This document shows, one piece after another, positions 17,559-28,560 of a stretch of DNA of 64,000 nt. The notes below the pieces were generated by a model, which made no database searches, was not told where the DNA came from, and saw only the letters and a program-made list of their open reading frames with translations. Source of the stretch: JASJBU01 sp963797085. Lineage in GTDB: Bacteria; Pseudomonadota; Gammaproteobacteria; Chromatiales; Chromatiaceae. The stretch spans positions 186,001 to 250,000 of the forward strand of contig CAWCOA010000026.1 in assembly GCA_963797085.1 (NCBI GenBank). The letters are read 5' to 3'. The stretch's first letter is position 1, and each line of letters begins with the position of its first letter. The position numbers and the translations under genes are program-made.

Positions 17559-18827
17559 ATGTCCATACTCGCACTGGGACTCAATCACAAAACCGCACCG
17601 GTCGATATCCGGGAGCGGCTGACTTTCGGCCCGGATATCATAGCTGGCGCCTTGCGTAGCCTGGGAGAGCACCCGGCAGTCGAGGAATCCGTCATTCTTT
17701 CGACCTGCAACAGGACAGAGGTCTACTGCACGCTCAACAATGAGGATCATGAACCCATTGCCGACTGGATCAGCAAGTTCCATGGCCTCCCGCAGGGTCG
17801 GGTAAGCCCTTACCTGTACAGCCATCTGGACGAGGATGCCGTGAAACACCTGCTGCGGGTCTCCTGCGGCCTGGATTCACTGGTACTCGGCGAACCGCAG
17901 ATCCTCGGTCAGGTCAAATCCGCATTTCAGACTGCCAGCGCTTCCGGAACCACACACAAACTGCTGTGCAAACTGTTTCAGCACACCTTTTCTGTCGCCA
18001 AGCAGATCCGCACAGATACTGCGATTGGCAACAGCCCGGTATCGGTCGCCTTTGCCGCCGTGAGTCTCGCCAAACAGATTTTCAGCGACCTTTCAGACCA
18101 GACTGCCCTGCTGATCGGTGCCGGGGAAACCATCGAACTGGCCGCCCGTCACCTGCACCAGAATGGCATCGGGCGCATTATTGTCGCCAACCGCACGGTG
18201 GAAAAGGCCCATACCCTAGCCGCGCAATTTGAAGGTTTTGCGATATCGCTGACCGAGCTGAGCGGACATCTGCCGGAAGCGGATATTGTCATCTCCTCCA
18301 CTGCCAGCCCATTGCCGGTGCTTGGCAAGGGCACCGTGGAAAGTGCCTTGAAAGAGCGTAAACACCGCCCCATCTTCATGGTGGACATCGCCGTTCCACG
18401 CGACATCGAGCCGGAAGTGGCAGACCTCAGCGACATCTACCTTTACAGTGTGGATGACCTGCAGGAGGTGATCCAGGAAAACATGCGTTCCCGCCAGGAG
18501 GCCGCAGCACAGGCCGAGGAAATCATCGACCTCCATGTGGACGAATATATGGGATGGCTGCGCTCGCTGGATGCGGTTGAACTGATCCAGGATTACCGCT
18601 GCCATGCGGAAAACCTCAGAGATGAGGTCCTGCAAAAGGCCATGCAACAGCTGAACAAAGGCAAGTCTCCGGAACAGGCGATGCAGTTTCTGGCCCGCAC
18701 CCTGACCAACAAACTACTGCATACCCCCAGCGCCCAACTGCGTCAGGCCGGCTTCAATGGCCACATCGAACTATTGGAAGCCGCGAACACCATATTTCAG
18801 TTGAAGAAGATCGATAATAATTCATGA
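17559..18827 (+). CDS. hemA: Glutamyl-tRNA reductase
   Basis: HemA reduces glutamyl-tRNA to glutamate-1-semialdehyde, the first step of tetrapyrrole synthesis. The 422 residues include GLNHKTAPVDIRERLTF at 7-23 and the catalytic cysteine in STCNRTEVY (Cys50), followed by the NADPH domain (GAGETIELAARHL) and the helical dimer domain. The stop overlaps the prfA start by 4 bp, the usual hemA-prfA coupling. Confidence 0.97.
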   Translation: MSILALGLNHKTAPVDIRERLTFGPDIIAGALRSLGEHPAVEESVILSTCNRTEVYCTLNNEDHEPIADWISKFHGLPQGRVSPYLYSHLDEDAVKHLLRVSCGLDSLVLGEPQILGQVKSAFQTASASGTTHKLLCKLFQHTFSVAKQIRTDTAIGNSPVSVAFAAVSLAKQIFSDLSDQTALLIGAGETIELAARHLHQNGIGRIIVANRTVEKAHTLAAQFEGFAISLTELSGHLPEADIVISSTASPLPVLGKGTVESALKERKHRPIFMVDIAVPRDIEPEVADLSDIYLYSVDDLQEVIQENMRSRQEAAAQAEEIIDLHVDEYMGWLRSLDAVELIQDYRCHAENLRDEVLQKAMQQLNKGKSPEQAMQFLARTLTNKLLHTPSAQLRQAGFNGHIELLEAANTIFQLKKIDNNS

Positions 18828-19903
18828 AATCTTCCTTGCGCGGCAAGCTGGAGCACATCGCCGAGCGATTCGAAGAGATCACCGCCCTGCTCGCCGAGCC
18901 CGACACCCAGAGTAATCAGAACCTGTTTCGCGACCTGAGCCGGGAATATGCCCAACTGGAACCGGTTGTCGAGTCCTTCCGGCGCTACAGCCAATCCGAA
19001 AGCGATATCGAGGCGGCCCGCGAGATGCTCCAGGACCCGGAGATGGCTGACCTGGCCCGGGAAGAGCTGGCTCTGGCGGAGCAGACCCGCAGCGAACTGG
19101 AGCCCGAGCTGCAACTGCTGTTGATACCACCCGACCCCAACGACCAGCGCAACATCTTTCTGGAGATACGCGCCGGCACCGGGGGTGCCGAGGCCGCCCT
19201 GTTCTCCGGCGATCTGCTACGGATGTATCTACGCTATGCGGAGGACCAGGGTTGGCAGACCGAGACCATCAGCGAAAGCCAGGGTGAACACGGCGGCTAC
19301 AAAGAGATCGTCTGCCGCATCAGCGGCAACGCAGTCTACTCGAAACTGAAATTTGAATCGGGGGCACACCGGGTCCAGCGGGTGCCGGAAACCGAGTCGC
19401 AAGGGCGCATCCATACCTCGGCCTGTACTGTCGCCATTCTGCCGGAGGCGCAGGAACTGGATGAGGTCGAGATCAACAACAACGATCTGCGCATCGACAC
19501 CTACCGCGCCTCAGGTGCCGGCGGCCAGCATGTCAACAAGACCGATTCAGCGGTGCGCATCACCCATCTGCCAAGCGGTATCGTGGTGGAGTGCCAGGAT
19601 GAGCGCTCACAACACAAAAACAAGGCCCGGGCCATGTCCCTGCTGTCGGCCAGACTGCTCTCCCAGGCCCAGGACGCAGTTACCAGTGAACAGGCCAGCG
19701 CCCGAAAGCTTCAGGTCGGCAGCGGGGATCGCTCGGAACGCATCCGCACCTACAACTTCCCGCAGAACCGGCTCACAGATCACCGCATCAACCTGACCCT
19801 CTACAAACTGGACGAGGTCATGTCCGGCGGATTAGAGCAGGTCATCGACCCGCTGATTCGGGAGCATCAGGCTGAGGAACTGGCCGCCATGAGCGAGTCA
19901 TGA
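18824..19903 (+). CDS. prfA: Peptide chain release factor 1
   Basis: RF1 ends translation at UAA and UAG. The 359 residues contain the GGQ motif in SGAGGQHVNKTDSAVR, which enters the peptidyl transferase centre, and the conserved HRVQRVPETE segment. It overlaps hemA by 4 bp and is followed by prmC, whose enzyme methylates this GGQ glutamine. Confidence 0.97.
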   Translation: MKSSLRGKLEHIAERFEEITALLAEPDTQSNQNLFRDLSREYAQLEPVVESFRRYSQSESDIEAAREMLQDPEMADLAREELALAEQTRSELEPELQLLLIPPDPNDQRNIFLEIRAGTGGAEAALFSGDLLRMYLRYAEDQGWQTETISESQGEHGGYKEIVCRISGNAVYSKLKFESGAHRVQRVPETESQGRIHTSACTVAILPEAQELDEVEINNNDLRIDTYRASGAGGQHVNKTDSAVRITHLPSGIVVECQDERSQHKNKARAMSLLSARLLSQAQDAVTSEQASARKLQVGSGDRSERIRTYNFPQNRLTDHRINLTLYKLDEVMSGGLEQVIDPLIREHQAEELAAMSES

Positions 19904-19937
19904 CCGAACACATTATGGATCTCATCAATCAATGGTG

Positions 19938-20016
19938 GATGTGGTGAGGTTACAAACCGCATCGGACGCAGCTTTCGCTTGATGTTTGATGCGGTCCATG
20001 CTTCACCGCATCCTAC
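19938..20016. repeat. Palindromic intergenic element upstream of prmC
   Basis: Two hairpins lie in tandem: GATGTGGT/ACCGCATC (19938-19963) and a perfect GATGCGGT/ACCGCATC (19988-20012), followed by CTACA. The 'GTAGGATGCGGT...ACCGCATC' style matches dispersed intergenic repeats known in gammaproteobacteria. It separates prfA from the likely prmC start. Confidence 0.55.
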
Positions 20017-20050
20017 ACAATCATTACCTCGTATTCTTGACTCTCAAGCT

Positions 20051-20899
20051 GTGATAACAATTCAGCAAGCACTCAAAGACGCTACAGAGTCGCTCAAGTC
20101 ACTCCCACACAGCACCCCTGACCTGGAAGCTGCGGTGCTGCTCTGCCACCTGTTGGAAAAACCCCGTAGCTTTCTCTTCGCCTGGTCGGACAAGCTACTG
20201 ACAGAAAGGCAGTTGGCCGACTTTGAGACCCTGATCAAACGCCGCCTGGAGGGCGAACCCATCGCACACATCACCGGCATCCGTGAGTTCTGGTCACTGA
20301 GCCTGAAGGTTACTTCAGCTACTCTAATCCCTCGCCCTGAGACAGAGCTACTGGTAGAGCAGGCCCTACTGCAGCTAGCGAAAACACCCTCACTGGTTGC
20401 TGATCTGGGCACCGGCAGTGGCGCTATTGCCCTGGCCATCGCCAGTGAGCGGCCCGACTGCATATTGCATGCAACCGACCGTTCCGATACCGCCCTGAAG
20501 ATTGCCCGGGAAAACGCCCAGGCTCTCAATCTGAAAAATGTCTTTTTCCGCCACGGCCATTGGTTCCATGCGCTGCCGGAAGACGCTGTCTATGACCTGA
20601 TTGTCAGCAATCCACCCTACATCCCGGAACAGGACCCACACCTCAAAGTCGGCGACCTCCCCAGTGAACCCGCCGGGGCGTTGGCATCCGGCACAGACGG
20701 GCTGCATGATATCCGCAGCATCCTGCAGCAGGCCGGACAATGGCTACAGCCTGGCGGTTGGTTACTGATGGAACACGGCCATGAGCAGGGTGAAGCGGTG
20801 AGGAAACTTTTTCGAGAGGCAGGGTTCAGCAGCATCAAAACCCTCAAGGACCTTGCCGGCCATGAGCGGGTCAGCCAGGGCAGTTGGCCTGATCCCTGA
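20051..20899 (+). CDS. prmC: Release factor glutamine methyltransferase
   Basis: PrmC methylates the GGQ glutamine of RF1 and RF2 with SAM. The catalytic motif NPPY (VSNPPYIPEQ) and the SAM loop DLGTGSGAIALAIA are intact. I chose the GTG at 20051 because the product then starts VITIQQALKDATESL like family members, giving 282 residues; the frame stays open to 19979, but that stretch is a palindromic repeat. Confidence 0.93.
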   Translation: MITIQQALKDATESLKSLPHSTPDLEAAVLLCHLLEKPRSFLFAWSDKLLTERQLADFETLIKRRLEGEPIAHITGIREFWSLSLKVTSATLIPRPETELLVEQALLQLAKTPSLVADLGTGSGAIALAIASERPDCILHATDRSDTALKIARENAQALNLKNVFFRHGHWFHALPEDAVYDLIVSNPPYIPEQDPHLKVGDLPSEPAGALASGTDGLHDIRSILQQAGQWLQPGGWLLMEHGHEQGEAVRKLFREAGFSSIKTLKDLAGHERVSQGSWPDP

Positions 20900-21001
20900 G
20901 GCTGATCAGGAAATTGCCATTAAAAGCCAGTCAATGATAATTCGCAATCCGCCAAGGATTGCATCTTGATTAATTCCTTACAGGGGTTAGGATAATGACA
21001 T

Positions 21002-21412
21002 ATGGAAGATGCCAACCCCGAATTCACCAAACACCGGGAGATTCATTTCAACGAACTTCATCCGGACCCGAATCAAGCGCAGACCGCTGCGCTTCTGCTG
21101 TCGGATATTCAAGGAATTCAAAAGGTTATACCCATCACTCCGCTGCATCTGCAGATCAGCTACCACCTGATGGACATCTCCCTGGAACAGATCGAAGACG
21201 GCCTGGTGGAGATTGGGCTACATCTCGACAACAGCCTGCTCTACCGTTTGAAACGCACCCTTCACTACTACACGGAAGAGACCCAACGCGCCAATTACGG
21301 CTGCCTGCATGGTAATTCAAACTGCACCCGGAAGATTTTTGCAGACCGCTATCAGCGCCTGGACCATAGTTGCCGCGACGATCGGCCTAATCACTGGCGG
21401 AAATATCTCTGA
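21002..21412 (+). CDS. Conserved-looking protein of unknown function
   Basis: I do not recognise this 136-residue protein. It is soluble, with no signal peptide or membrane helix. The first 95 residues (LHPDPNQAQTAALLLSDIQG, ISYHLMDISLEQIEDGLVEI) look like a small alpha/beta domain. The C terminus has Cys and His residues (NYGCLHGNSNC, DHSCRDDRPNHWRKYL) that could bind a metal. AGGA lies 9 bp before the ATG. It stands alone between prmC and moeB. Confidence 0.7.
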   Translation: MEDANPEFTKHREIHFNELHPDPNQAQTAALLLSDIQGIQKVIPITPLHLQISYHLMDISLEQIEDGLVEIGLHLDNSLLYRLKRTLHYYTEETQRANYGCLHGNSNCTRKIFADRYQRLDHSCRDDRPNHWRKYL

Positions 21413-21451
21413 TCAATTAAGGTTTCCCACCACTCCGCTGGGAACTGACTT

Positions 21452-22198
21452 GTGAACGACGACCAACTACTGCGCTACAGCCGCCAGATCATGCTGCCTT
21501 CAATTGGCATAGACGGCCAGGAAAGACTCCTAGAGGCGAAAGTGTTAATCATTGGCCTGGGTGGTTTGGGTGCCCCCGTAGCGATGTATCTTGCAGCGGC
21601 GGGAGTCGGCAACCTGGTGCTGGTCGATTTCGACAAGGTAGACCTGAGCAACCTGCAGCGCCAGATCATCCATACCACGGACCGGATCGATAGCCCCAAG
21701 GTAGAATCGGCCCGCAAGACCTTGCTCGCCCTCAACCCGGAAATCCATATCGAAACCATCGATCACCCACTGGATGAATCCGAGTTGACCGACCGGGCAG
21801 CTCAAGCCGATCTGGTGATCGACGCCACGGATAATTTCAGCAGCAGATTCGCCATCAACAGGGCCTGCCATGCCACCCGCACCCCGCTGGTCTCGGGTGC
21901 TGCGATTCGCATGGAGGGCCAGGTCAGCGTTTTTAACGGGCAACCGGATGGCCCTTGCTACCATTGCCTCTACCCGGAGGGGGGTGAACTGGATGAGAGC
22001 TGCAGCGCCAACGGTGTGCTGGCGCCCTTGGTGGGCATTATTGGCAGCATCCAGGCCACCGAGGCGATCAAGATCCTCACCAACAGCGGTACCAGTCTCA
22101 TCGGCAGATTGCTGATACTCGATGCCATGCAGATGGAGTGGCGCAGCCTGAAACTCAAAGCGGACCCCAACTGTCCGGTTTGCGGCAAATCATCATAA
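21452..22198 (+). CDS. moeB: Molybdopterin-synthase adenylyltransferase (MoeB/ThiF family)
   Basis: MoeB activates the C-terminal glycine of MoaD by adenylation. The 248 residues have the nucleotide loop GLGGLGAPVAMYLAAAGVG, the acceptor segment LVDFDKVDLSNLQRQ and two zinc-binding Cys pairs, CYHC and CPVC. The start is GTG. MoaD and MoaE are encoded 39 kb away at 60.9-61.7 kb. ThiF or a sulfur-transfer role is possible, but the family fit is strong. Confidence 0.9.
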   Translation: MNDDQLLRYSRQIMLPSIGIDGQERLLEAKVLIIGLGGLGAPVAMYLAAAGVGNLVLVDFDKVDLSNLQRQIIHTTDRIDSPKVESARKTLLALNPEIHIETIDHPLDESELTDRAAQADLVIDATDNFSSRFAINRACHATRTPLVSGAAIRMEGQVSVFNGQPDGPCYHCLYPEGGELDESCSANGVLAPLVGIIGSIQATEAIKILTNSGTSLIGRLLILDAMQMEWRSLKLKADPNCPVCGKSS

Positions 22199-22206
22199 TC
22201 CCGTCC

Positions 22207-22804
22207 TTGCACCCGCCAGCAAACCCATTTCCGGCCTGCCCACTGATAGTCTCGGCGGTTCTGTTACTGCCGATGCTCGGTCCGGAAAACTGGCAGTCGC
22301 TCATGGAATATCAAAGATCCGGCCTGTCGAACGGCGAGTTCTGGCGCCTCACCAGCGGCCATCTGGTACACCTGGGCTGGGGCCATCTGCTGATGAATCT
22401 GCTCGGGTTCTGGCTGATCTACCAGCTCTTCTTCAGGAATGGCATGCCTACCAGAGCCTGTATTTCCGGTCTGATCCTACTTACACTGTGCACTTCCGCC
22501 GGCCTCTACCTGTTCAGCTCCGGCGATCGATTGGTACAGAGGCTTCTCCGGCGTGCTGCACGGGCTGTTGATCTGGGCCCTGCTCAGGGAACTCAAGCAA
22601 CAACCCGCCGCCAATGCATTCTTGTTATCGCTGGTGGCCGCCAAGCTGGCCTGGGAACAATTCAGTGGCCCCATACCGGGCAGCGAGACAATTGCAAAAG
22701 GTCGTGTCATCGTCGATGCACACCTTTACGGCAGCTTGGGCGGGGCATTACTATGGTCACTGGAAAGTGGCGTCGCAAAAATCACAAGAGAGGACGTTGA
22801 GTGA
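22207..22804 (+). CDS. rrtA: Rhombosortase-type rhomboid protease (one frameshift)
   Basis: Rhombosortases are small inner-membrane rhomboid proteases that cleave GlyGly-CTERM tails. This product of about 198 residues shows helices, LGWGHLLMNLLGFWL, the serine motif GFSGVLHG and the catalytic-His segment DAHLYGSLGG. One extra T near 22531-22532 breaks the frame between SSGDR and WYRGFSG. The start is probably TTG 22207, just after moeB. The stop overlaps the next gene by 4 bp. A likely substrate is encoded 400 bp away on the other strand. Confidence 0.8.
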
Positions 22805-23196
22805 AGCGTATCATTCCACTGTTAGCGATTATTCTCAGCATGACGGGTTGCCAGGAGACGGAACAGATCGACCTCTCGACCCTCTCACCCCAGGAACGGG
22901 AAGCAGTGACCTCACTTTCCTGGCTGCGGAATGCCGATGCCAGCAGAGATGCAGAGCAGGCCATCAAGCGCGGCGACAAAAGGCTGCTGGCCATGGCGAC
23001 CCGCAACCCGAACATGCCGGGGGTCCCTGCCGAATCGGCCTCGAAGATCAAAACCGTGTGCGGCATCCGTTATCTGCAGGGCTCCACCGACATGGTGTTC
23101 GGGGATATGCACCTGAAACTTTTGCAGACGGCGCAGGAATACGCCACCGAATACAACCAGCTGATGCTCGATGCCTGCCTGAAACAGACCCAGTAA
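22801..23196 (+). CDS. Small lipoprotein of unknown function
   Basis: The 131-residue product starts with GTG and has a lipoprotein signal with lipobox SMTGC (Cys17). The rest is helical and polar (QEREAVTSLSWLRNADASRDAEQAIKRGDKRL, split as QEREAVTSLSW and AEQAIKRGDKR) with Cys residues in KTVCGIRY and LDACLKQTQ. It overlaps rrtA by 4 bp, so the two are translationally coupled. The function is unknown. Confidence 0.72.
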   Translation: MKRIIPLLAIILSMTGCQETEQIDLSTLSPQEREAVTSLSWLRNADASRDAEQAIKRGDKRLLAMATRNPNMPGVPAESASKIKTVCGIRYLQGSTDMVFGDMHLKLLQTAQEYATEYNQLMLDACLKQTQ

Positions 23197-23199
23197 GAG

Positions 23200-25376
23200 C
23201 TATCAGGCCGCAGATCGCGCCTGGCTTTCCAGGCGCGCCCGGCCAGGCGAAATCCCAGCAGGGCAGGCAACAGGAACAGCGCGCCGCCGCCGCCATCGTC
23301 TTTGCTGGTTAAGATGCTAGTGCCTTCGTCTGCATCATTGAAAACCACCCCATGGGCAACCACACTTCCGTCGGTACTGATGCAGTCCGTGGCAGCCGTA
23401 TTGGGGGCATTAATCACCAGGTCACTGTCATTGATATCAAAGAAAACATTATTGCTGCATTGCAGCCGGATACGCCCCTTGCTGGTGCCTTGGTCGGGTA
23501 AGATAGGCTGGCTGAATTCAGCCACGTTGGAAACAGCGGTTGCCAATTCATACTCGCAATAAGTCGATTCATCGCTGCTGAATGCCAGCAAATGGATATC
23601 CACTGTCGCACAGTTTATCGGCGCCAATTCCGTGCCTGCACTGTCCCAACTGATCGGCAGAGTCTGGCCACTACTCAAACCACTGGCCAGGGGTTCCGTT
23701 ATTTTGAAGGGTCCCTTGGTGTTATCGACGTTAATTACAACATCATCCTCGGCAACACCCGATTCCCCGTCACGAACAGTCAGACGAAAATTTATGTCCC
23801 TGGTTGTTGTCGGCAGGGTTTCCCCAAGCGGGTTCAGATCACCTACCAGCAAGCTGCTGAGCCTGGGAAACACCCGCAAAGGAGTGGCCTTGGGCAAAAA
23901 AGATCGGAATATGGGATTGTTACCCAGATCATCCCCAAATGTGGTGCTGGTTGGTTGCGGTTCCATTGACATCCATCTGGTCCCACTGATAAGAGAGCGT
24001 ATCTCCATCAACGTCCGTGGCACTTCCCTCCAACACAAAGGGGGTCTCCCTGGGAATGATGTAGTCACTGCCGCCACTCACAACAGGTGCATTGTTGCCT
24101 GTTGTATTCAGTGTGCCACAGCTGGCGCCCGCTCCCGAGGTGGAAAAACCGATTATTTGCTGAATACTCAGGGAATGAAAAATGGCGTCAGCGCTATTCT
24201 GCAGATCTTCAACGCCGCAAATACCCGCATATGACATGATGGTCGAACCCCCTCCCGGCTCTACCGCACTTTCAGCCACCCTGTTGGGAGCGGCGCAATT
24301 CAGCGTAGTGCCGTTGAAGGAATGTGGGGCATTCATCTGATGACCCATCTCATGGGCCACCAGATCGATATAGAAGAGATCACCCTCCGGGTCGGGACGG
24401 CCTGTGACGCCCTGGGCCTTGAAATCGGCACGGCAGGTTCCGCCGACTATCGCTATACCACCACCACCGGTACTGAAGACATGACCGATATCGTAATTGA
24501 TTGAACCGATAACTGCATCCAGATTGGCCTGATTTTCAGTCAGCATGGTGAACCCACTCAGATTGGTGTAAGGGTCGGTATCAGGATCGGTATAGATGAC
24601 TGAATCGGTAGTGGAGACCAGAACAAACTGGATCGCCACATCCCGGCCGTAGATCTGATTCACCCGATTGATGGCCGTAACCATCGCTGCCAGGGCATCG
24701 GCCACCGTGCCGCCATGGTATTGGGTGTATTCACCGGTAGCCGCCAACGCCAGCCGATAGACCCGGCGTGAGCCGCTGACTCGCTGAGCTACGACCTCAG
24801 CCGGACGCGCGGCCGCTAGTTCGTCAGTCGCTGGACTCAAGCAGACAGTGCGGCCTGCTCTCTTCATCGGTCACTCCCTTGCTGGCCGCCACATAATCCT
24901 GCCGGTAGTAACTGTGGTAAGCGCCGCTCTCGATCCGGGTCGATGTAGACCGTACCTGACGAACTGCTAAGCATGGCGTGAAAGCCTTTGGGAGTCAGGT
25001 CCAGCCGACCGCTGGCGGTGGGATCATCCAACCCCCTGACCCGGTAAGTTTGTATCTCCGGATAGCGGGCCGCCAGTTCGGGGGCCATGATCGGGGAGTT
25101 TTCCACCTCGAAACGCTGCATGGTGCCATCTGGCATGGGCAGGCTGATCTCGGCTCCCTGGCTGGAGGTGTATTCCAGCGGGGCAGCGGCAAGCGCCTGC
25201 TGCAATGCATCATGGTCAGCTTGCAGGGCGCGGTAGTAGACGTCTTCGACAGCAGCATCCTGGCCCTTCATGGAAACAGTCTGATCCCGCCAGATCGTCG
25301 CCAAGCTCGCGACCGAATAGAACAGCAATATCAGCAACACAGTTGCCTTCGTTCCAAATCCAGAAACACTGCGCAT
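23200..25376 (-). pseudogene. Reprolysin-type metalloprotease with GlyGly-CTERM tail (frame broken at least three times)
   Basis: The start at 25376 gives a signal-like N terminus (ATVLLILLFYSVASLATIWR). The protease domain contains HEMGHQMNAPHSF, the extended zinc motif HExxHxxNxxH close to reprolysin-like secreted proteases, and a PKD/cadherin-like region (GSATDVDGDTLSYQWDQ). The C terminus DDGGGGALFLLPALLGFRLAG followed by RAWKARR is a GlyGly-CTERM sorting signal. Single extra bases near 24930, 24830 and 23952 break the frame. The last frame runs past 23200 into the convergent gene, so a fourth lesion near the tail is likely. A secreted protease processed by the adjacent rhombosortase is the natural reading. 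Confidence 0.75.
23216..23237. terminator. Hairpin between convergent lipoprotein and protease genes
   Basis: CGCGCCTGG, loop CTTT, CCAGGCGCG is a perfect 9-bp stem. It overlaps the basic end of the GlyGly-CTERM tail and lies about 20 bp after the lipoprotein stop. It lacks a T-run on either side, so terminator function is uncertain. Confidence 0.45.
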
Positions 25377-25484
25377 GATTAATCCCCTCAGTCCCTAATC
25401 TCTGAAAATCTCTTTATCGGACACCCGCCAGGCAGCATAAATAATCTCGCCATGAAGAGTATCGCACAAGGTTGTTCCGCTTGA

Positions 25485-25553
25485 TGTAGGGTGCGCCGCG
25501 CGCACCGAATAACTTAGAGCATTTGCATCGCGGTGCGCACGGCGCACCCTACA
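25485..25553. repeat. Dispersed palindromic element (GTAGGGTGCGCC type)
   Basis: Two 23-bp arms (25485-25507 and 25531-25553) are inverted copies with one mismatch around a 23-nt loop. Each begins or ends with TGTAGGGTGCGCC, and each arm is itself partly palindromic. This style of element is widespread between genes in gammaproteobacteria. The remainder of 25377-25631 holds no gene I can see. Confidence 0.7.
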
Positions 25554-25631
25554 ACAGTATTCACGACACCCGCGGTATGAGAAAGAGCCATAGAGGGCTC
25601 GTTTCTGGTGGAAACCGCCAAAGGGTCCGGC

Positions 25632-27065
25632 TCAGGGTTTCAGTTTACCCAACAGTATCTTGTTAACCTGATCCGGGTTGGCTTTGCCCTGGGTGGCCTT
25701 CATCACCTGCCCGACAAAGAAGCCCAACAGCTTCTCTTTGCCAGCCCGAAACTGCTCGACCTGCTTTGGATTGCTGGCAACGATGCCATCAATAATGGAC
25801 TCGATCTCACCACTGTCGGTGATCTGCTTCAGGCCCTTCGCCTCGATCACCGTATCCGCATCCCCCTCCCCATTCCACATGCTCTCAAAGACCTGCTTGG
25901 CGATCTTGCCGGAGATGGTGTTGTCGGCAATGCGCAGCAGCAGTCCACCCAGTTGTTGCGGGGTCACCGGAGATTGAGACAGCTCCAGCCCTTGCTTGTT
26001 CAGCGCGCCGCCCAGATCGCCTGTCACCCAGTTGGCCGCTATCTTGGGCTCTGCACCTGCTGCGACCACCGCTTCGTAATAGTCCGCCATGGGGCGGCTG
26101 GCAGTGAGTTGCAGGGCGTCCTGCTTGCCCAGGCCATAAGCCTGCTCAAAACGAGCCAGCTTTTCGGGGGGCAGTTCCGGCATGGTCTCCCGGATGGTAT
26201 CCAGTTGCGCATCGGTGATCTCCACCGGCAACAGATCCGGATCGGGAAAATAACGATAGTCATTGGCCTCCTCCTTGCTGCGCATGGAGCGGGTCTCGTC
26301 CCGGTCCGCATCATACAGACGAGTCTCCTGAACCACTTTGCCGCCGCTTTCCAGCAAGTCGATCTGGCGGTCCAGCTCATAATTCATGGCCTTTTCGAGA
26401 AAGCGGAAGGAGTTGATGTTTTTCAACTCGGTACGGGTACCAAATTCCTCCTGACCAAATGGGCGAATAGAGAGGTTGGCGTCGGCCCGGAAGGAACCCT
26501 CCTGCATGTTACCGTCGCAGATGCCGAGATAGACCACCAGTTGATGAATCTTCTTTGCATAGGCCACTGCCTCTTTGATCGAGCGCATATCCGGTTCGGA
26601 GACAATCTCGAGCAGCGGTGTGCCGGCACGGTTCAGATCGATACCCGTCAGACCGTGAAAATCCTCATGCAGGGATTTACCCGCATCCTCCTCCAGATGC
26701 GCCCGGGTGACGCCTATCACCTTGCTGCTGCCATCCTCCAGTTCGATGGTCAACTCACCCCTGCCGACGATGGGCAGCTCGAATTGACTGATCTGGTAAC
26801 CCTTCGGCAGATCGGGATAAAAATAGTTTTTGCGCGCGAACACTGAGCGATGGCCGATCTCCGCATCGATCGCCAGGCCAAACTTGAGCGCCATGTTGAC
26901 CGCTTCCTGGTTCAGCACCGGCAGCACACCGGGAAATCCCAGGTCCACGATACAGGCCTGGGTGTTGGGCGCGGCCCCGTATGCCGTCGATGCGGCGGAA
27001 AAAATCTTCGATTTGGTGGCCAGTTGGGTGTGAATCTCAAGCCCGATGACGACTTCCCATTGCAT
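25632..27065 (-). CDS. gatB: Asp-tRNA(Asn)/Glu-tRNA(Gln) amidotransferase subunit B
   Basis: GatB binds the mischarged tRNA and activates its side-chain carboxyl with ATP, so that ammonia from GatA can amidate it. The 477 residues begin MQWEVVIGLEIHTQL and include GYQISQFELPI, DLNRAGTPLLEIVSEPD and the C-terminal YqeY-like tRNA-binding domain. It is the last gene of gatCAB (22 bp after gatA). Confidence 0.97.
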   Translation of the reverse strand: MQWEVVIGLEIHTQLATKSKIFSAASTAYGAAPNTQACIVDLGFPGVLPVLNQEAVNMALKFGLAIDAEIGHRSVFARKNYFYPDLPKGYQISQFELPIVGRGELTIELEDGSSKVIGVTRAHLEEDAGKSLHEDFHGLTGIDLNRAGTPLLEIVSEPDMRSIKEAVAYAKKIHQLVVYLGICDGNMQEGSFRADANLSIRPFGQEEFGTRTELKNINSFRFLEKAMNYELDRQIDLLESGGKVVQETRLYDADRDETRSMRSKEEANDYRYFPDPDLLPVEITDAQLDTIRETMPELPPEKLARFEQAYGLGKQDALQLTASRPMADYYEAVVAAGAEPKIAANWVTGDLGGALNKQGLELSQSPVTPQQLGGLLLRIADNTISGKIAKQVFESMWNGEGDADTVIEAKGLKQITDSGEIESIIDGIVASNPKQVEQFRAGKEKLLGFFVGQVMKATQGKANPDQVNKILLGKLKP

Positions 27066-27086
27066 GCTAATTGCCCTTGATTTGAG

Positions 27087-28538
<1,452 letters not shown>

Positions 28539-28560
28539 AGCCTGAATCTAAATAAAAACG

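Noticed and set aside
25608..26846. A 412-codon plus-strand frame
   Set aside because: It is the antisense shadow of gatB, which has full family motifs on the other strand. The shadow has no start signal and no family features.
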